Below, piece after piece: positions 33,994 to 42,349 of a stretch of DNA of 64,000 bases. Under the pieces are notes generated by a model that was given only the letters and a program-made list of their open reading frames with translations, made no database searches and was not told where the DNA came from. The position numbers were made by a program, and so were the translations under genes. Source of the DNA: Demequina sp. NBRC 110054 (GTDB lineage Bacteria; Actinomycetota; Actinomycetes; Actinomycetales; Demequinaceae); contig NZ_BBRK01000004.1 in NCBI RefSeq assembly GCF_002090115.1, positions 744,001 to 808,000 on the forward strand. Reading direction: 5' to 3'. Position 1 is the first letter of the stretch. Each line of letters begins with the position of its first letter.

Positions 33994-35316
33994 TCAGCTC
34001 ATCGCGAACTCGACGGTGGACTGCGCCTCGCCGAGCGCCGTCGCGGCGTCGGTGCCGCCCATGATCTGCGTGATCGCGACGCCGACGGCGTCACGGGCCT
34101 CGTAGTAGTAGGCGCCGGTGTTGTTGGTCGGAACGCCTGCTCCGAACTCGATCACATCGGCGTAGATGGCCTGGCCGCCGTAGAAGTCCTGCGGCTCCTG
34201 GTAGACGTCGGAGTCACCCGCGGGGATCCAGTTCGCGACCGCACCCGCACTCGGGAGGATCGTGTCGTAGAGCTCGGTCGAGCCCGCGAAGGTCGACGCG
34301 AGGAAGTCCGCGGCGAGCTCGTAGTCGGCGTTCGAGCTGATCGCCCACGAGGATCCGCCGTTCGCGGAGTAGTGGGTGGCACCGTCGACCCCGTCGACGC
34401 TCGGCAGGTTCGTGACGCCCCACAGGCCGGCCTGGTCCTCAGCGGTCTGCAGCGAGCCGGAGATCCACACACCGTTGATGGTGCTGGCGACCTGACCATT
34501 CACGAGGGTCGCGATGTACTCGTCCCACGAGTTCACCTCGAGGTAGATGCCCTTCTCCACCATCTCCGAGTAGAGGTCGATCGAGGTCTCGAGCGCCGCG
34601 TTGTCGGTGATGGTCGGGTTGCCCTCGTCGTCGAAGAGGCTCTGGCCCGCGGACTGGAGCATCATGAGGATCGTGTCGGGCTCGCCCGCGATGCCGGACA
34701 GCATCGGGTAGCCGGTCTTGTCGAGGATGTCCTCGCCCATGGTGATGTACTCGTCCCACGTGACGTCCGTGAAGTCGTCCAGCGTGTAGCCGGCCTCCTC
34801 GAGGATGTCGGTGCGCATCGCGTTGATCGCGGTGCCCGCGTCGAACGGCACACCGTAGTTGGCCCCGTCGACCGTCGAGTAGCCGGTGACGCCCTCGGGG
34901 AAGTCACTGAAGCTCACGCCCGAGTCGGTGAGGTCGGAGAAGAGGTCCGGGTAGTTGATGACGTTCTTCTGGAACGCGTTGTTCTGCATCAGGAAGATGT
35001 CAGGGAGCTGGTCGAACTCCTGCGACTGCGCGAGGGTCGTGAGCTTGGTCTGAAGGTCCTCCCACGTGACCTCCTGGATGTCGAGGACGAAGTCCGGGTT
35101 CTCCTCCTGGTAGACCTTCTCGGCCTCCTCCATCGAGTAGATGTTGAACGCCGGGTCCCACGCCCACACGGTCAGCGTGTTGCCGCCGCTGCTGCCCGAG
35201 TCGCCGCTCGCGTCGCCGCTCGCGTCACCGTCGTCTCCGCCGCTCGAGCACGCGGCCAGTCCGATCGCCAAGACCGCGCCTGCCGCGGTCGCTGCACCTG
35301 CACGAAGCACTCTCAT
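33994..35316 (-). CDS. Sugar-binding lipoprotein of the galactoside ABC importer
   Basis: A 440-residue lipoprotein with signal peptide and lipobox LAAC near residue 23, an acidic Gly/Ser linker, and an extracellular solute-binding family 1 domain (LTVWAWDPAFN...). Aromatic residues in the mature part suit binding of an oligosaccharide. ATG at 35316 has AGAAGGCGG upstream. It is first in the operon with two permeases and LacZ, so galactosides such as lactose or galacto-oligosaccharides are the likely ligand. Confidence 0.9.
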   Translation of the reverse strand: MRVLRAGAATAAGAVLAIGLAACSSGGDDGDASGDASGDSGSSGGNTLTVWAWDPAFNIYSMEEAEKVYQEENPDFVLDIQEVTWEDLQTKLTTLAQSQEFDQLPDIFLMQNNAFQKNVINYPDLFSDLTDSGVSFSDFPEGVTGYSTVDGANYGVPFDAGTAINAMRTDILEEAGYTLDDFTDVTWDEYITMGEDILDKTGYPMLSGIAGEPDTILMMLQSAGQSLFDDEGNPTITDNAALETSIDLYSEMVEKGIYLEVNSWDEYIATLVNGQVASTINGVWISGSLQTAEDQAGLWGVTNLPSVDGVDGATHYSANGGSSWAISSNADYELAADFLASTFAGSTELYDTILPSAGAVANWIPAGDSDVYQEPQDFYGGQAIYADVIEFGAGVPTNNTGAYYYEARDAVGVAITQIMGGTDAATALGEAQSTVEFAMS

Positions 35317-35475
35317 GTTCGTCCGCCTTCTCCATTGAAGTCGTTCAGTTCCCGGTACTGCGAGCGAACCCCTTTGAACGCCCTCCGGATCCCATCCCGT
35401 CGCCGTCGCACCGAGCCGACACCGTGATCGACCTTTCCCTTCGACCTCGTCGTCGATCGGCACCCCTGCGGCGGA

Positions 35476-35491
35476 ATGTTAAGGTCAACAT
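35476..35491. promoter_or_regulatory. Candidate LacI operator O1
   Basis: ATGTTAAGGTCAACAT is a 16-base imperfect palindrome (ATGTT-N6-AACAT) in the 298-base gap between the binding-protein and lacI genes. It matches O2 at 35577-35592 in 13 of 16 positions. It lies on the binding-protein side. TTGACC on the minus strand overlaps it. Confidence 0.55.
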
Positions 35492-35576
35492 AACCGAGAT
35501 CTGTCCGACACCCAAGGTCAACGTCGGTCACATTTCGGTAAAGGTCCCCTTTCCAGGCGGGCGAAGGGGCGAGTCG

Positions 35577-35592
35577 ATGGCAACGTCAACAT
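35577..35592. promoter_or_regulatory. Candidate LacI operator O2
   Basis: ATGGCAACGTCAACAT is the second copy, 101 bases from O1 and 23 bases before the lacI start. Spacing allows DNA looping by a tetrameric or dimeric LacI protein. A weaker related site, AAGGTCAACGTC, lies between them at 35514-35525. Confidence 0.5.
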
Positions 35593-35614
35593 TGCGAGCG
35601 GTGAAGGGGTTATT

Positions 35615-36655
35615 GTGAGCAGCGTGGCGGTCAACGGAGAACGCAACGGACGCAAGAAGGGCCCGTCCCTTCTCGATGTCGCGCGCCTCGCAGGCGTGTC
35701 AGGACAGACCGTGTCGCGCGTCTCCAACCAGCCTGAAGCCGTCAAGCCCGAGACCCGCGAGCGCGTCCTGCGCGCCATGGACCAGCTCGGCTACGCGCCC
35801 AACCGCGCCGCCCGCGCACTGCGCCACGGCAGCTATGGCAGCATCGGACTGCTCGCGCGCCAGTTCGACCGCACGGGAGAGAGCGCCATCACCGACGCGG
35901 TGCTGCGCGCCGCAGCGCTGCGCGACCTGAGCGTGACGCTCATGAGCCTCCACGCGGTGCCTCACGACGACTGGGAGGCCGCCGCGCGTCGCATGCGCCA
36001 CCAGACGGTGGACGGCCTCATCCTGCTGCGCTCGGAGGGCTACTCGACCGCGCGGCTCGCCCTCCCGCCCGGCCTGCCCATGGTCGCGAGCGACTCGCGC
36101 GTCCGGGGACTGCACCCGTGCGTGGTGAGCGATGAGGTGGATGGTGTGCGGAAGGCGGTCGACCACCTGCTCGCACTTGGCCACCGCACCGTGCACCACC
36201 TCGCGGGGCCGGAGGCCTCGCAGCCCGCCCGGCTACGCCTGCATGGCTGGCGCACGCGGCTCGAGGAGGCGGGCATCACGCCGGTCGAGCCCCACCACGG
36301 CGACTGGACTCCCGAGTCGGGATACCGGATCGGCCGGATCCTCGCGGCGCAGGACGACGTGACCGCCGTGCTGTGCGGCAACGACGAGATGGCTTTCGGG
36401 CTCATGAAGGCGCTGCGCGAGGCCGGGAAGGACGTACCCGGCGACGTCTCCGTGATCGGCTTCGACGGCATCGCGCTCGGGGAGTTCGCCGCGCCGGCGC
36501 TCACGACCATCCGTCAGGACTTCGCGCGGCTGGGGACGGAGCTGCTCAACGCCCTGCTCGCGCTCATCGAGGACGCCAGGCACCCCGGTGCGACCAACCT
36601 CCTCGTCCCCACCGAGCTGGTCCTCCGCGGCTCGACCGCGCCGCCGCGCGCCTAG
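35615..36655 (+). CDS. LacI-family repressor of the galactoside operon
   Basis: A 346-residue LacI protein. The helix-turn-helix LLDVARLAGVSGQTVSRVSN lies at about residues 19-38, followed by the hinge helix and a periplasmic-binding-like sensor domain ending in DVSVIGFDGIALGEFAAPALTTIRQD. It is divergent from the binding-protein operon and convergent with GH36 (stops overlap in a CTAG palindrome). GTG at 35615 has a GAAGGGG ribosome site. The inducer is likely a galactoside. Confidence 0.9.
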   Translation: MSSVAVNGERNGRKKGPSLLDVARLAGVSGQTVSRVSNQPEAVKPETRERVLRAMDQLGYAPNRAARALRHGSYGSIGLLARQFDRTGESAITDAVLRAAALRDLSVTLMSLHAVPHDDWEAAARRMRHQTVDGLILLRSEGYSTARLALPPGLPMVASDSRVRGLHPCVVSDEVDGVRKAVDHLLALGHRTVHHLAGPEASQPARLRLHGWRTRLEEAGITPVEPHHGDWTPESGYRIGRILAAQDDVTAVLCGNDEMAFGLMKALREAGKDVPGDVSVIGFDGIALGEFAAPALTTIRQDFARLGTELLNALLALIEDARHPGATNLLVPTELVLRGSTAPPRA

Positions 36656-38793
36656 CTCTCGATCCGCTCCGCCACGGCGAGGATCGCCTGCTCGGGCCAC
36701 AGGTTCGGCGGCTGCAGCCCCACGGTCGCGAGCGCCGCTCCCGTCGTGATCGCTCCCTCGTCGTACCAGCGCGGTCCGCGCGCCTGGACCGTGCGAGCGC
36801 CGCCGAACTCCTGTGCGCGCACGCGGTAGCGCGCCTCGGGATCCAGGCCGGGGAGCCGGAAGGACGCGGGCCGCGTGCTGCCCGAGGTCGCGAGCTGCAC
36901 GTACGCGAAGACCGCCGTACCGCGGTCCTGCGCGACGACACCGTGCACCAGCGCCCCGGGGTCGGGGTGCTCGACTCTGACGACGCGACCCGCGTGCAGC
37001 ACCCCGCGGTGACGCCGGTAGAAGGCGGTCCAGGCAGCGAGCGCCTCGACCTCCTCCTCGCTCGCCTCGAGCAGGTTCCACTCGATGCCGGCGTGGCCGA
37101 ACAGCGCGGTGATCGCCCGCAGCTGCAGACTGTGGACGCGCCCCGTCCCGTGGGAGGGGCTCGGGCCGATGTGGGTGCCGAGCATCTCGGGAGGGATCAC
37201 GAGCCCGGTCCAGCGCTGGATGCCCTGGCGTTCGAGCGCGTCGTTCTGGTCCGAGGTCCAGAACCGATCGGCATGGAACGCCATGCCGAGATCGACGCGA
37301 CCGCCGCCCGACGCGCACGACTCGATCTCGAGCCGCGGGCTGCGGCGGCGCAGCTCGTCGAACAGCGCGTAGATCGCGTGGGTCTGGGCGCGGACGGCGG
37401 GATGGCCTTCATGCGCGGGATCCGTGAGGAAGCGGTTGTGATCCCACTTGATGTAGTCGACCTCGTACTCGGCGACGATCGCATGCACGCGCTCGAGGAT
37501 GTGTGCGAACGCGTCCGGGTGGGTGAGGTCGAGAACCCACTGGTTCCGGGCGAGCGGCGGCATGCGGCCGGGCACGTGAAGCACCCAGTCGGGGTGCGCA
37601 CGGAAGAGCTCGGAGTCCTCGTTGAGCATCTCGCCCTCGAACCACAGACCGAACTGCATGCCGCGCGATCGGACCGCATCGACCAGGGGTCCGAGCCCAT
37701 CAGGCCACGCGTCCTCCGAGACGACCCAGTCTCCGAGGCCCGAGGTGTCATCCCTGCGTGAGCCGAACCACCCGTCGTCCAGGACGAAGCGCTCGACGCC
37801 CACCACCGCCGCGCGCTCGGCGAGGCGCGTGAGCGTGTCGAGCGAGTGGTCGAAGTACACGGCCTCCCACACGTTGAGCGTCACGGGACGATCGCTGCCC
37901 CGGTGCCCCGGCCGCGCACGCAGCCACGCGTGCGAACGCGCCCCCATGCCGTCGAGGCCGTCGGCGGCGTACAGCGCGGCGATCGTCGGGGCGCGGTAGC
38001 TCTCGCCCGGTGCGAGCTCGACCTCACCCGGCTCGAGGAGCTCGCCCGCACCGAGCGCGCCCCTCCCGGCGGTGTCCCGCTCGGCGAGGTAGGCCGTGCC
38101 GCCGCTCCACAGCGGCGCGAGGGCCCACACCTCACCGGTCTCGGTCGTGGTGGTCGGGGTGAGGGCGCACTGGACGATGCTCGCGTCGTGGCCGGTTCGC
38201 CCCTCGCGCCCCTCGCGCACGCGCAGTCCTGGGGCGAAGGGCAGGCGGTTCGGCTGGCGCTCGAGCAGCCACCGCCCGGAGAAGTCGAGCAGCTCGGTGG
38301 CGCGGTCCGGCACCGGGAGCCACGTGGCGAGGCCGTCGAGGCTGTAGGAGCCATCGCCCGTGTTGGAGAGCTCAGATCCGAGCAGGAGGACTCCCTGCGG
38401 CGTCATGGTGACGGTCATGCTCAGCGCGAGTCCCGCGGACTCGTCGGCGAGCCGGATCGTCGCGCTGTCGCCGTCGACCTCACATGACTGCACCGCGAAG
38501 AGCGGCGAGAAGTCTCGGCCGGAGCGGTGTCCGCGCAGTGCCGGACGGCCGCGGAAGCCCCGAGCGGACTCGCGCAGCATCCCCGGCTCGACGGGCTCGT
38601 TCAGGTCGCAGTGAGGGCGGCTCGCGTCGGCGAGCACCCGGAGCTCGTCCGTGCTGCAGCCGCCGAGCGGGGCGCCCCAGTGGAGCACCACGGGGTAGCC
38701 GTCGGCGAGGTCGAGGCACAGCTCCACTCCCGCCGCCTGCATGCGCAGGCAGCCGTGCGCGTCCACAACAGTGGTGCGGACTCCATCGTCCAT
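36652..38793 (-). CDS. GH36 alpha-galactosidase
   Basis: A 713-residue alpha-galactosidase. Nucleophile Asp451 lies in YIKWDHNR and acid/base Asp515 in FWTSDQND; CASGGGRVD precedes it as in RafA/AgaA. It removes alpha-1,6-galactose from melibiose or raffinose. No signal peptide is present, so it acts on imported sugars. Its stop overlaps the lacI stop, and an aldo-keto reductase gene lies upstream on the same strand 40 bases away. ATG at 38793 has a GGAGGA site. Confidence 0.93.
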   Translation of the reverse strand: MDDGVRTTVVDAHGCLRMQAAGVELCLDLADGYPVVLHWGAPLGGCSTDELRVLADASRPHCDLNEPVEPGMLRESARGFRGRPALRGHRSGRDFSPLFAVQSCEVDGDSATIRLADESAGLALSMTVTMTPQGVLLLGSELSNTGDGSYSLDGLATWLPVPDRATELLDFSGRWLLERQPNRLPFAPGLRVREGREGRTGHDASIVQCALTPTTTTETGEVWALAPLWSGGTAYLAERDTAGRGALGAGELLEPGEVELAPGESYRAPTIAALYAADGLDGMGARSHAWLRARPGHRGSDRPVTLNVWEAVYFDHSLDTLTRLAERAAVVGVERFVLDDGWFGSRRDDTSGLGDWVVSEDAWPDGLGPLVDAVRSRGMQFGLWFEGEMLNEDSELFRAHPDWVLHVPGRMPPLARNQWVLDLTHPDAFAHILERVHAIVAEYEVDYIKWDHNRFLTDPAHEGHPAVRAQTHAIYALFDELRRRSPRLEIESCASGGGRVDLGMAFHADRFWTSDQNDALERQGIQRWTGLVIPPEMLGTHIGPSPSHGTGRVHSLQLRAITALFGHAGIEWNLLEASEEEVEALAAWTAFYRRHRGVLHAGRVVRVEHPDPGALVHGVVAQDRGTAVFAYVQLATSGSTRPASFRLPGLDPEARYRVRAQEFGGARTVQARGPRWYDEGAITTGAALATVGLQPPNLWPEQAILAVAERIES

Positions 38794-38832
38794 GGGTTCC
38801 TCCTCGAGGCGACCTTCTCCAGGCGGCCTTCT

Positions 38833-39669
38833 CTACTCGACCCGGCCGAATGTCTCCGGGTCGGGACCGAAGCGCTCGCCGCGGTCCAGGGCGGCAATAG
38901 CGGCCATGTCCTCGATGTCGAGCGCGAAGTCGAAGACATCGATGTTGGAGACGATGCGGGCAGGCGTCACCGACTTCGGGATGACGACGTTGCCGAGCTG
39001 CACGTGCCAGCGGATCACGACCTGCGCGGCAGTCTTCCCGTGCTTAGCGGCTATCGCCTCGATCGCGGGGTCGGTGAGGACTCGGCTCTGACCGAGGGGG
39101 CTCCACGCCTCGGTGAGCGCACCGTGCGCCGCATTGACGCCGCGCATGGCCTCCTGCTGCAGGTAGGGATGCACCTCGATCTGATTGAGCACGGGCGCCT
39201 CGCCTGTCTCCTCGATCAGGCGCTCGAGAGTCGCGGGGGTGAAGTTCGAGACGCCGATCGCGCGCACGAGACCCTCCTCGCGCAGCTCGATCATGGCCTT
39301 CCAGGTGTCCACGTAGCGGTCGGCCTTGGCGACGGGCCAGTGGATGAGCAGCAGGTCCACGTAGTCGAGGCCGAGGCGCTCGAGGCTCGTCCGCGCGGCC
39401 TCCTTCGTGGACGCGAAGCCCTGGGCACGGTTCCAGACCTTGGTCGTCACGAACACGTCCTCGCGCGGCAGGCCGGCGTCGCGCAGACCCGCCCCGACGC
39501 CCTCCTCGTTCTCGTAGATCGCGGCGGTGTCGATGTGACGGTAGCCGGCGGCGAGCGCCTCACGGACCGCCGTCGTCGCCTCCTCCTGGCTCGCCTTCCA
39601 CACGCCGAGGCCGACCTGAGGGATCGTGCCTCCGTCGTGGAACGAGACGGTGGGGCTGAGGGCGGTCAT
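38833..39669 (-). CDS. Aldo-keto reductase
   Basis: A 278-residue NADPH-dependent AKR with the complete tetrad Asp47, Tyr52, Lys77 and His110 in the expected motifs (HIDTAAIYENE, TTKVW, LLIHWP). The C-terminal loop IPKSVTPARI binds NADPH phosphate. Closest in type to 2,5-diketo-D-gluconate/methylglyoxal reductases (AKR5). It may be co-transcribed with the GH36 gene 40 bases downstream, but its substrate is unknown. Confidence 0.88.
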   Translation of the reverse strand: MTALSPTVSFHDGGTIPQVGLGVWKASQEEATTAVREALAAGYRHIDTAAIYENEEGVGAGLRDAGLPREDVFVTTKVWNRAQGFASTKEAARTSLERLGLDYVDLLLIHWPVAKADRYVDTWKAMIELREEGLVRAIGVSNFTPATLERLIEETGEAPVLNQIEVHPYLQQEAMRGVNAAHGALTEAWSPLGQSRVLTDPAIEAIAAKHGKTAAQVVIRWHVQLGNVVIPKSVTPARIVSNIDVFDFALDIEDMAAIAALDRGERFGPDPETFGRVE

Positions 39670-39742
39670 GCGGGCTCCCTTCGACCGACGCGGCGCCGGT
39701 GCTTCGCGACAAGTCAACCACGCGCGCGCGGGGGGGACGAAA

Positions 39743-39776
39743 AGGGCCGGGGACGGCTCTCGCCACCCCCGGCCCT
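39743..39776. terminator. Terminator of the AztD-like gene
   Basis: AGGGCCGGGG (39743-39752) pairs with CCCCGGCCCT (39767-39776) across a 14-base loop, about 46 bases past the stop of the leftward AztD-like gene. Confidence 0.6.
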
Positions 39777-39821
39777 GTGTCGTCAACCGCGTGGTTCCAG
39801 CCGTATGGCTGAGTGGTCGGA

Positions 39822-41141
39822 TCAGCCGGTGACGCCGGCGATCTCGTTCATCTCGACGCCGACCTCGACGGACTTCCACAGCTCGCCCTCGACGTAGTCG
39901 ACGATGTGGACCTCGCCGGTCGCGGGCTCGGTCACGTACGCCATGCCTGCGAGCACCTCGACGGCCGGGTGAGCAGTCTGCCACTCGACCGGCACCTCCC
40001 ACTCGTCGACGACGGGGATCGCGGATACGACGTCGCCGGTCGCCTCGTCGAGGACGCGCAGCGTGCCATCCGTGCCGAGCACGAGGATCTCGCCGTCGTC
40101 GCCGCGGCGGATGTCGCGCCACGTGTACTCCGCGTCGGCGCCGTCGAACGGGTCGACGACGGTGCGCGTCTCATTGGCGGTGTCGAGGAGGACGATCTCG
40201 CTCAGGTTGATGCCGCCCTCGGGGTCGGTCTTGAGGTCGCCGACCACGATGTTCGAGCCCTCCGAGGAGTACAGGTTGCCGGTGCGGGCGTAGTCCTCGC
40301 CCGCGGTGAAGTAGTGGACGTGGTCGCCGTGGAACACGACCGCGCCGTTCTCGCAGCCGACCATGAGCAGGTCCTCGCCCTCCGCGTTCGTGAAGGCGGT
40401 CTCGCCGTGCACGCCCGGGCACTGGTCGGTCGACGCGATGACCTCGTCGTCCTCATCGAGCAGCATCGCGCCCGTGCGACCGTCCTCGTTGCCGATGGTG
40501 ACGAGCAGCTCGCCCTCCTCGGTCAGCACGGCCACGCCGTGGTGCGCCTCCTCGGCGTCGTACTCGCGGACCACGTCGAGGTGCCCCTCCTCGACCATGT
40601 GGGTCCAGTCCGAGGTGTAGAACGCCGACACGTGGCCCGTGCCGTCGTCGAACAGGATGCTGTAGCCGTCGTGCACGACCACGTGACCCGGCGTCTCGGC
40701 CTCGACCATGAGGTCGGTGAGGCTGATCTCGCCCGTGTAGTAGTGGTAGTGGTCCCCGTGGGCCTGCGACCACGTGCCTGCATCGAGAATCTGGAAGCCG
40801 CCGGTCGTGGAGACCGCGACGTGGCGACCGTCGCCGAGCGAGTTGAGGCGATTGAAACCGTCGAGCGCGATGTCGGCCTCGACCTCGAGAGAGTTCGCGT
40901 CCACGACGACGATGCCGCCGTCGTAGGTCATGACGAGGCGCGGGGTCGCAGACGCCTGCTCGGTCGAGCCGGACTCCGACTCCTCCTCGTCGTGGTCATG
41001 ACCGTCCTCGTCGTGCTCCTCGGCGGAGGCCGTGGCCGACGCCTCGGGCTCCGCGTCTGCGGTCGCGCAGGCGGTGAGGCCGAGCGCGAGCACTGCGCCG
41101 AGGGCGGCGTACCGGGCTGGGCGGGACAGGGTGCGTGACAT
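39822..41141 (-). CDS. aztD: AztD-like zinc metallochaperone, beta-propeller lipoprotein
   Basis: A 439-residue exported lipoprotein (lipobox LTAC near residue 25). A metal-binding His/Asp/Glu stretch follows (EEHDEDGHDHDEEE), then about seven WD-like blades of a beta-propeller with further HGDHYHYY and DHVHYF motifs. This layout fits AztD, the zinc chaperone that loads the AztC zinc-binding protein of an ABC importer. AztABC is not in this window, so the partner is unknown. Two overlapping Zur-like boxes lie at the promoter, which supports a role in zinc starvation. ATG at 41141 has GAGGAA upstream. Confidence 0.82.
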   Translation of the reverse strand: MSRTLSRPARYAALGAVLALGLTACATADAEPEASATASAEEHDEDGHDHDEEESESGSTEQASATPRLVMTYDGGIVVVDANSLEVEADIALDGFNRLNSLGDGRHVAVSTTGGFQILDAGTWSQAHGDHYHYYTGEISLTDLMVEAETPGHVVVHDGYSILFDDGTGHVSAFYTSDWTHMVEEGHLDVVREYDAEEAHHGVAVLTEEGELLVTIGNEDGRTGAMLLDEDDEVIASTDQCPGVHGETAFTNAEGEDLLMVGCENGAVVFHGDHVHYFTAGEDYARTGNLYSSEGSNIVVGDLKTDPEGGINLSEIVLLDTANETRTVVDPFDGADAEYTWRDIRRGDDGEILVLGTDGTLRVLDEATGDVVSAIPVVDEWEVPVEWQTAHPAVEVLAGMAYVTEPATGEVHIVDYVEGELWKSVEVGVEMNEIAGVTG

Positions 41142-41153
41142 GGGAGTTCCTCG

Positions 41154-41169
41154 CCCCTGCGCGCAGGGG
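41154..41169. promoter_or_regulatory. Palindrome in the aztD leader
   Basis: CCCCTGCGCGCAGGGG is a perfect 16-base palindrome 12 bases upstream of the aztD start codon. It could form a short hairpin in the leader next to the ribosome site. Function is unknown. Confidence 0.4.
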
Positions 41170-41258
41170 CTTGCCTTTCACTTCGGTGGGTTCCTTGCGC
41201 CGACGGACCGGCGCGTCATCCGCGGGCGCGTCGTCGGGCTGCCTGATGAACTGCGACG

Positions 41259-41298
41259 AGCCTAACCTAGTTGGGAATGATTTTCAAAACCATTTGCA
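41259..41298 (-). promoter_or_regulatory. aztD promoter with tandem Zur-like boxes
   Basis: TGGGAATGATTTTCA (41272-41286) differs from the actinobacterial Zur palindrome TGAAAATGATTTTCA at two bases. A second, overlapping box TCAAAACCATTTGCA (41284-41298) differs at three. A -35 TTGAAA (41287-41282) and -10 TAGGCT (41264-41259) with 17-base spacing lie across them, so Zur binding would block the promoter. Confidence 0.65.
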
Positions 41299-41329
41299 AC
41301 TAGCGTGCGGAACCCCCGAGGGAAAGGCG

Positions 41330-42349
41330 CTACTCGACCGGCACCGCCGGCTGCTGCTGGGTGATGCAGTGGATCCCGCCGCCGCGCGCGAACAGCGGCC
41401 GCGCGTCGACCAGCACGATCTCCCGCCCGGGGTACTCGGCGGCCAGGATCTCCTTCGCGACCGCATCGTGCGGATCGTCGAACGCACACAGGATGACCGC
41501 ACCGTTGACCACGAAGTGGTTGATATACGAGTAGTCGACCCAGCCTTCGTCATCCCGCAGCACCGTCGGCGCAGGCATCGACACGACCTCAAGCGGCCGA
41601 CCCGCCGCATCGGTCGCGGCCTCGAGCGTCTCGCGGATGAGCCTGCTCACCTCGAAGTCCGGGTGCTCCGGATCCTGCTGATCGTGCAGCAGCACCCTTC
41701 CCGGCCTCGTGAAGCACGCGACGATGTCCACGTGTCCGCGCGTGCCGAAGCGCTCCGCGTCGCGCGTGAGCCCGCGAGGCAGCCAGATCACCTTCCGGGC
41801 GCCGACGGTCTGGGCCAGCTCCTCCTCGACCTCCGCCTCGGTGAGACCCGGATTGCGTCCCGGGTCGAGCTGCACCGTGCGGGTGACAAGGAACGTGCCC
41901 TCGCCGTCCGTGTGGATGCCCCCGCCCTCGTTGACCAGGGGCGAGTCGATCAGGGTCGCGCCGGACGCCGAGGTCGCGATCAGGCTTGCGTGCGCGTCGT
42001 TGTCCCACGTCGCCCAGTCCTGCGCGCCCCACCCGTTGAAATCCCAGTTCACGGCGCCGAGCGCATCCTCCTGTCCCCACACGAACGTGGGCCCGATGTC
42101 GCGGTACCAGCCGTCGTCCAGGTCCCCCTCGACCACGTCGACCTCGGGCGCGAGATACTCGGCGGCGACGTCCTTGAGATGCGCGGGCACGATCATCGTG
42201 ACGGGCTCGAAGCGCACGATCGCGTTCGCGACCGCCGCCCAGGTGGCCCATGCCTCGTCCGATCTCTCCCCGAGCGTGTACTCCGCCGACGGCCACGCCA
42301 TCCAGGCACGCTCGTGCGGCTCCCACTCGGCCGGCATCGTCCAGGTCAT
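41330..42349 (-). CDS. aguA: Agmatine deiminase
   Basis: A 339-residue enzyme of the porphyromonas-type peptidylarginine deiminase/agmatine deiminase fold, giving N-carbamoylputrescine and ammonia from agmatine. Catalytic Cys328 lies in GGGIHCITQQQP. Earlier signature regions DDGWYRDIGPTF and NEGGGIHTDGEG hold the guanidine-binding residues. ATG at 42349 overlaps the amidase stop as ATGA, so the two are translated together. The amidase may complete putrescine formation. Confidence 0.92.
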   Translation of the reverse strand: MTWTMPAEWEPHERAWMAWPSAEYTLGERSDEAWATWAAVANAIVRFEPVTMIVPAHLKDVAAEYLAPEVDVVEGDLDDGWYRDIGPTFVWGQEDALGAVNWDFNGWGAQDWATWDNDAHASLIATSASGATLIDSPLVNEGGGIHTDGEGTFLVTRTVQLDPGRNPGLTEAEVEEELAQTVGARKVIWLPRGLTRDAERFGTRGHVDIVACFTRPGRVLLHDQQDPEHPDFEVSRLIRETLEAATDAAGRPLEVVSMPAPTVLRDDEGWVDYSYINHFVVNGAVILCAFDDPHDAVAKEILAAEYPGREIVLVDARPLFARGGGIHCITQQQPAVPVE

